From the NCBI GenBank assembly GCA_900555225.1, contig USKL01000040.1, forward strand, positions 1 to 9,600: a stretch of 9,600 nt of DNA, given 5' to 3'. The notes beneath the pieces were generated by a model. The model had not been told where the DNA came from. It did no database searches and was given only the letters and a program-made list of their open reading frames with translations. Origin of the DNA: an uncultured Collinsella sp. (GTDB lineage: Bacteria > Actinomycetota > Coriobacteriia > Coriobacteriales > Coriobacteriaceae). This document shows positions 7,205 through 9,600 of this stretch, piece after piece. Position 1 is the first letter of the stretch. The number at the start of each line of letters is the position of its first letter. Position numbers and translations under genes: made by a program.

Positions 7205-7245
7205 CATCGCAGACAGGGATTCGAGGTTCTGCCTCGGGTGCGATG
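7205..7245 (-). promoter_or_regulatory. Two-part stem-loop upstream of rplB
   Basis: CATCGCA at 7205-7211 pairs with TGCGATG at 7239-7245, and inside it CGAGG at 7222-7226 pairs with CCTCG at 7232-7236 around a 5-nt loop. In the minus-strand transcript it lies 31-71 nt ahead of the rplB start codon, in the 5' part of the leader. It does not cover the ribosome binding site. It could be a control or processing element; no protein-binding mimic was recognised. Confidence 0.45.
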
Positions 7246-7254
7246 ACACCGGAC

Positions 7255-7280
7255 GTATACACGGTTCCGGGCGTGTCCAT
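7255..7280 (-). repeat. Shared 26-bp motif, rplB copy (possible promoter)
   Basis: This segment matches 9120-9145 at 23 of 26 positions. On the minus strand both share TGGAYA, then 14 nt containing CGCCCG, then TGTATAC. The TATA part resembles a -10 box (TATACG here), but TGGACA at 14 nt is too close for an ordinary sigma-70 -35 box. It lies 81-106 nt upstream of rplB, between two stem-loops. An atypical promoter or a protein-binding site is the simplest reading. Confidence 0.4.
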
Positions 7281-7298
7281 TTAATACGCCCAAAACCT

Positions 7299-7336
7299 TG
7301 AGCTCCCGCCTCCCCTATTTGGGAGGCATGAGCTCA
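7299..7336 (-). terminator. Stem-loop after rplW, possible weak terminator or attenuator
   Basis: TGAGCTC (7299-7305) pairs with GAGCTCA (7330-7336), and GCCTCCC (7308-7314) pairs with GGGAGGC (7321-7327) around a CTATTT loop, with a 2x2 internal loop. On the minus strand the stem is followed by AGGTTTTGGG, a short and broken T-run. It begins 17 nt after the rplW stop. Partial termination is possible, but the T-run is poor and the operon clearly continues. Confidence 0.4.
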
Positions 7337-7353
7337 CTCAACAGCAGCGAATC

Positions 7354-7641
7354 TTAGGCCTGGTTGCCAAAGACCTCGATGGTGTCGCCCTCGGCCAGCG
7401 TGACGATGGCCTTCTTCCAAGAACGGGTCTTGCCGGCGACATAGCGCACGCGCTTGGTCTTGGGCTTGACCGTCAGGGTGTTCACGCGAACGACCTTGAC
7501 GCCGAAGATCTCCTCGACAGCGTCCTTGATCTGATACTTGTTAGCATCCTTGGCGACCTCGAACGTGTACTTGTTCAGCTCCATGCCGGAGAAGGAACGC
7601 TCGGACACGATCGGACGGATGATGATCTCGTGGGCGGTCAT
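7354..7641 (-). CDS. rplW: 50S ribosomal protein L23
   Basis: This 95-residue protein is L23, at the tunnel exit, where trigger factor and SRP dock. IIRPIVSERSF (7-17), KYTFEVAKDANKYQIKDAVEEIFGVKVVRVNTL and KRVRYVAGKTRSWKKAIVTL are typical. Its ATG immediately follows the rplD stop (TAA-ATG). Its ribosome binding site GGGGAGG lies in the last rplD codons, so it is coupled to rplD. After it the tight packing breaks for 179 nt. Confidence 0.97.
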   Translation of the reverse strand: MTAHEIIIRPIVSERSFSGMELNKYTFEVAKDANKYQIKDAVEEIFGVKVVRVNTLTVKPKTKRVRYVAGKTRSWKKAIVTLAEGDTIEVFGNQA

Positions 7642-8268
7642 TTATGCAAGCACCTCCCCGAAGTGAGCGGCGATGTCGGCGGGCATCAGCACAGCGTTGT
7701 TGTTGACGAGATCGTAGGTGTTGGCCTCGTCAGCGGTGATGATGAACGTCTTGGGAATGTTGCGGAACGACAGGTAGGCGTTGACGTCCTCATCGCGAAC
7801 GATGATGGTCAGACGCTTGCCCTCAAGGCCGAGAGCCTTGAGCATGGCGACGGCAGCCTTGGTGGAAGGCTTCTCGAAGCCGTAGTCGTCGACGAGCACG
7901 AGCTCGCCATCGGCCAGCTTGGCGGACAGCGCGGAGCGCATAGCCAGCTTGACCTCCTTGTTGTTCATACGCTTGGCGTAGGAACGGGGCTTGGGGGCGA
8001 AGACAACGCCACCGTGACGCCACTGGGCAGCACGGATGGAACCCTGGCGGGCACGGCCGGTGCCCTTCTGACGCCAAGGCTTCTTGCCGCCACCGGAAAC
8101 CTCAGAGCGGCCCTTAGCGGACTGGGTGCCCTGACGCCAAGAGGCCATCTGGCACTTGACGATGTGGTGCATAACGTGGATGTTCGGCTCGATGCCGTAC
8201 ACCTCAGCGGCGAGCTCGGCCTCGGCGACCTTCTTGCCCTCGCTGTTCTTAACTTCAAACTTTGCCAT
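7642..8268 (-). CDS. rplD: 50S ribosomal protein L4
   Basis: This 208-residue protein is L4, which lines the exit tunnel with a long loop. In E. coli it also represses its own S10 operon by acting on the leader RNA. The loop signature KKPWRQKGTGRARQGSIRAAQWRHGGVVF is present from residue 62 to 90, followed by the globular domain with LVLVDDYGFEKPSTK and the C-terminal NAYLSFRNIPK. The ATG has AAGGAG about 9 nt upstream and is 46 nt after the rplC stop. Whether it regulates here is unknown, but structured leaders exist upstream of rplC and rplB. Confidence 0.98.
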   Translation of the reverse strand: MAKFEVKNSEGKKVAEAELAAEVYGIEPNIHVMHHIVKCQMASWRQGTQSAKGRSEVSGGGKKPWRQKGTGRARQGSIRAAQWRHGGVVFAPKPRSYAKRMNNKEVKLAMRSALSAKLADGELVLVDDYGFEKPSTKAAVAMLKALGLEGKRLTIIVRDEDVNAYLSFRNIPKTFIITADEANTYDLVNNNAVLMPADIAAHFGEVLA

Positions 8269-8314
8269 TTAAGTGTTCTCCTTGGTATGACGCTGGGCTA
8301 AATGGGCTGGGCCC

Positions 8315-8935
8315 TTAGGCCATACGGATGGCGACGAGACCATTCTTGGCACCCGGGACAGCGCCCTTGACCAAGATGAGGTTCTGCTCGGCATCGATGC
8401 GGACAACGGAAAGGTTCTTGACGGTAACGCGCTCGTTACCCATGTGACCGGCCATCTTGACGCCCTTGAGGACGCGCGCAGGATAGGCGCACTGACCGAT
8501 AGAACCGGGGTGACGCTGGAAGTGAGAACCATGCGTCATAGGACCGCGGCGCTGACCCCAGCGCTTGATGCGACCCTGGAAGCCCTTACCCTTGGAGGTA
8601 CCGATGACGTCGACCTTCTCGACATCAGCGAAATCAGCGACGGTAACGACCTCGCCGACCTTGTGCTCCTCGCCGTTCTCGACGCGGACCTCACGAAGGA
8701 AACGGACAGGCTCGACGCCAGCCTTGGCGAAGTGACCAGCCATGGGCTTGTTCACGTTCTTGGCCTTGATGTCGCCGAAACCGATCTGGACGGCGTCATA
8801 GCCGTCGGTTGCCTGAGTTTTAACCTGCGAGACAGCGCAGGGGCCAGCCTGGATGACCGTGACGGGAACGACGTTGTCGTCCTCGTCCCAAACCTGGGTC
8901 ATGCCAATCTTGCGGCCGAGAATCATGCTGATCAA
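8315..8935 (-). CDS. rplC: 50S ribosomal protein L3 (probable TTG start)
   Basis: This 206-residue protein is L3, an early assembly protein whose loop reaches the peptidyl transferase centre. [12 protein letters not shown] (5-16), [21 protein letters not shown] (112-132) and [11 protein letters not shown] (138-148) are hallmark stretches; the last includes the glutamine that is methylated in some bacteria. The start is taken as TTG at 8935, giving [11 protein letters not shown], which matches the usual spacing before the GRKIGMTQ motif. An ATG three codons in (8926) is the alternative. The upstream GGGA is a weak ribosome binding site. This is the first gene of the cluster; rpsJ, its normal upstream partner, is absent. 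Confidence 0.96.
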   Translation of the reverse strand: MISMILGRKIGMTQVWDEDDNVVPVTVIQAGPCAVSQVKTQATDGYDAVQIGFGDIKAKNVNKPMAGHFAKAGVEPVRFLREVRVENGEEHKVGEVVTVADFADVEKVDVIGTSKGKGFQGRIKRWGQRRGPMTHGSHFQRHPGSIGQCAYPARVLKGVKMAGHMGNERVTVKNLSVVRIDAEQNLILVKGAVPGAKNGLVAIRMA

Positions 8936-9187
8936 GATATGATCCCAACTCTCGCGTGGTCTTGGGACAATGCGTACACCACCGAGCGTACGCCCCTAGA
9001 GGACCACTACTTACACGACGTGCTCCCCAGCCTTGTATTTCGCCCGGACTACCTGACAACCCTATTAAGCAGGCATTTTGTCCAGCCAGAATACTCCCCT
9101 GGTTACACACAGCTGTTTAGTATACACGGCTGCGGGCGTATCCATCGAGATTCATATTTCACTCACATTGTTTACGCAGGTAAAGTG
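8936..9187 (-). promoter_or_regulatory. Long leader and promoter region of rplC
   Basis: No gene is supported in this stretch. On the minus strand, two promoter-like sites can be seen: TATACT at 9119-9124 without a good -35 box, and TTGTCA (9054-9059) with TACAAG (9032-9037) at 16 nt. Near the gene there are two dyads. GCGTAC at 8974-8979 pairs with GTACGC at 8990-8995, and TCCCAA at 8943-8948 pairs with TTGGGA at 8962-8967; the arm at 8943-8948 contains the only ribosome-binding-like GGGA of rplC. A leader of 100-200 nt is typical for autoregulated S10 operons, but I could not match a known leader fold. Confidence 0.45.
9120..9145 (-). repeat. Shared 26-bp motif, rplC copy (possible promoter)
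   Basis: This is the partner of 7255-7280, with three mismatches in 26. On the minus strand it ends in TGTATAC and continues with TAAAC, giving TATACT as a good -10 box (five of six). The expected -35 position reads CGATGG, a poor match, while TGGATA lies only 14 nt away. It is 185-210 nt upstream of rplC. Confidence 0.45.
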
Positions 9188-9367
9188 CGTGGCACGTTCC
9201 CAGTGTGCGGCGGAGGGGGCGGGCCTGAGACATATTAAGGTTGCTGCTCTACAGTCCTGCTCACGACGGAGAGCACATTAAGTGCTCTCCTGTTCGTGCG
9301 GAACTCGCGACAACAACCTTAATATGTCTCAGGCCCGCCCCCTCCGCCGCACACTGGGAACGCCACG
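9188..9367. repeat. 180-bp near-perfect palindrome with 49-bp identical arms
   Basis: The arm at 9195-9243 is the exact reverse complement of 9314-9362 over 49 bp. Beyond a 2-bp offset the match goes on for five more bases (CGTGG 9188-9192 against CCACG 9363-9367). The 70-bp centre holds a second perfect dyad, GGAGAGCAC (9268-9276) and GTGCTCTCC (9282-9290) around ATTAA, flanked by CACGA and TCGTG. The element lies 30 nt after the stop of the phosphatase-like gene and about 250 nt before rplC. No T-run follows any stem, so it is not an ordinary intrinsic terminator. It has no coding capacity and could be a MITE-like element. Confidence 0.9.
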
Positions 9368-9397
9368 TTGATGTCTGCTAAACCTTGCTCGCTCAGG

Positions 9398-9600
9398 CTA
9401 ATGACTTTGTTGGGGGTCCACTATTTGCTGGAGGGTGAACTTGCATTGCATTGGCTCGCCTTCTGCTTGTGGCTTTGCCTCTTCGAAATCGAAGATCATG
9501 ATGGCGCAGTTGGGGAGTTTTGCTGGGAGCTCGAAGCCCTCTGGGGCTGCAGCCTTGATGAATTGGCGGCTGGCGCTGCCGTGGCTTACTGCTAGGAGGG
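9398..9600 (-). CDS. Histidine phosphatase (phosphoglycerate mutase-like) protein, C-terminal part
   Basis: A reading frame enters from the right edge and ends at TAG 9398-9400, giving 66 codons. The visible part contains VSHGS (residues 4-8 of the fragment) followed by RQFIKAA and, further on, LPNCAIMIFDFE. The SHG motif with its second catalytic histidine, followed by a helix and a LPNC-type strand, is the pattern of the C-terminal half of the histidine phosphatase superfamily. The catalytic RHG motif would lie outside the window. The gene ends just before the large palindrome. The family call is fair on these motifs, but the substrate is unknown. Confidence 0.65.
   Translation of the reverse strand, partial: LLAVSHGSASRQFIKAAAPEGFELPAKLPNCAIMIFDFEEAKPQAEGEPMQCKFTLQQIVDPQQSH

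Noticed and set aside
7175..7249. Longer L2 start at an in-frame upstream ATG
   Set aside because: The extra 25 residues are not part of the universal L2 N terminus, and the stretch contains the hairpin arms of the leader. MAVKHLKP at 7174 has a ribosome binding site.
8444..9238. Plus-strand open frame over rplC and its leader
   Set aside because: Most of it is antisense to L3, and the remainder runs through the rplC leader into the palindrome. No family features.
9268..9290. Central 9-bp hairpin of the large palindrome as an intrinsic terminator
   Set aside because: No T-run follows the stem on either strand.
9368..9595. Plus-strand open frame of 75 codons at the right edge
   Set aside because: It lies opposite the minus-strand frame that carries the SHG and LPNC motifs of a histidine phosphatase, which is the better explanation.

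Overview
The window looks like chromosomal DNA from a moderately GC-rich actinobacterium of the class Coriobacteriia, probably Collinsella-like. This rests on GC-biased third codon positions, strong GGAGG-type ribosome binding sites, the character of the ribosomal proteins and GGGGACAG-type intergenic repeats. It is a judgement from reading, not from a search.

Left part (1-1600): the tail of an unrecognised + strand gene, then a short RluA-family pseudouridine synthase (123-782, +). Converging on it from the right is a two-gene minus-strand unit: a Gfo/Idh/MocA oxidoreductase (1593-2672) followed 3 bases later by a DeoR/GlpR-type repressor (843-1589). The pair looks like a small sugar or polyol catabolic module with its own regulator. 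About 410 bp upstream of the oxidoreductase start carries an AT-rich control region with small inverted repeats (2700-2870) and a cluster of palindromic GGGGACAG repeats (2977-3081).

Main part (3085-8935, minus strand): a compact ribosomal protein operon in the order rplC-rplD-rplW-rplB-rpsS-rplV-rpsC-rplP-rpmC-rpsQ-rplN-rplX, closed by an intrinsic terminator (3085-3120). These are the E. coli S10 operon plus the first two spc genes, but rpsJ is not at the front and rplE onward is not at the back. Most joints are tight (TAGTG and TAATG overlaps, or 0-46 nt). Two spacers are long and structured: rplW-rplB (179 nt) and rpsQ-rplN (118 nt). They hold stem-loops and TGTATA-type -10-like elements that may be internal control points.

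Right part (8936-9600): a long leader upstream of rplC, then a 180-bp near-perfect palindrome with 49-bp identical inverted arms (9188-9367), then the C-terminal 66 codons of a histidine phosphatase-like protein (9398-9600, minus). A 26-bp motif upstream of rplC (9120-9145) is repeated with three mismatches upstream of rplB (7255-7280).

The proteins are ordinary families. What is worth a second look is non-coding: the big palindrome, the shared motif, the structured spacers, the REP-like cluster and the shortened ribosomal gene set.
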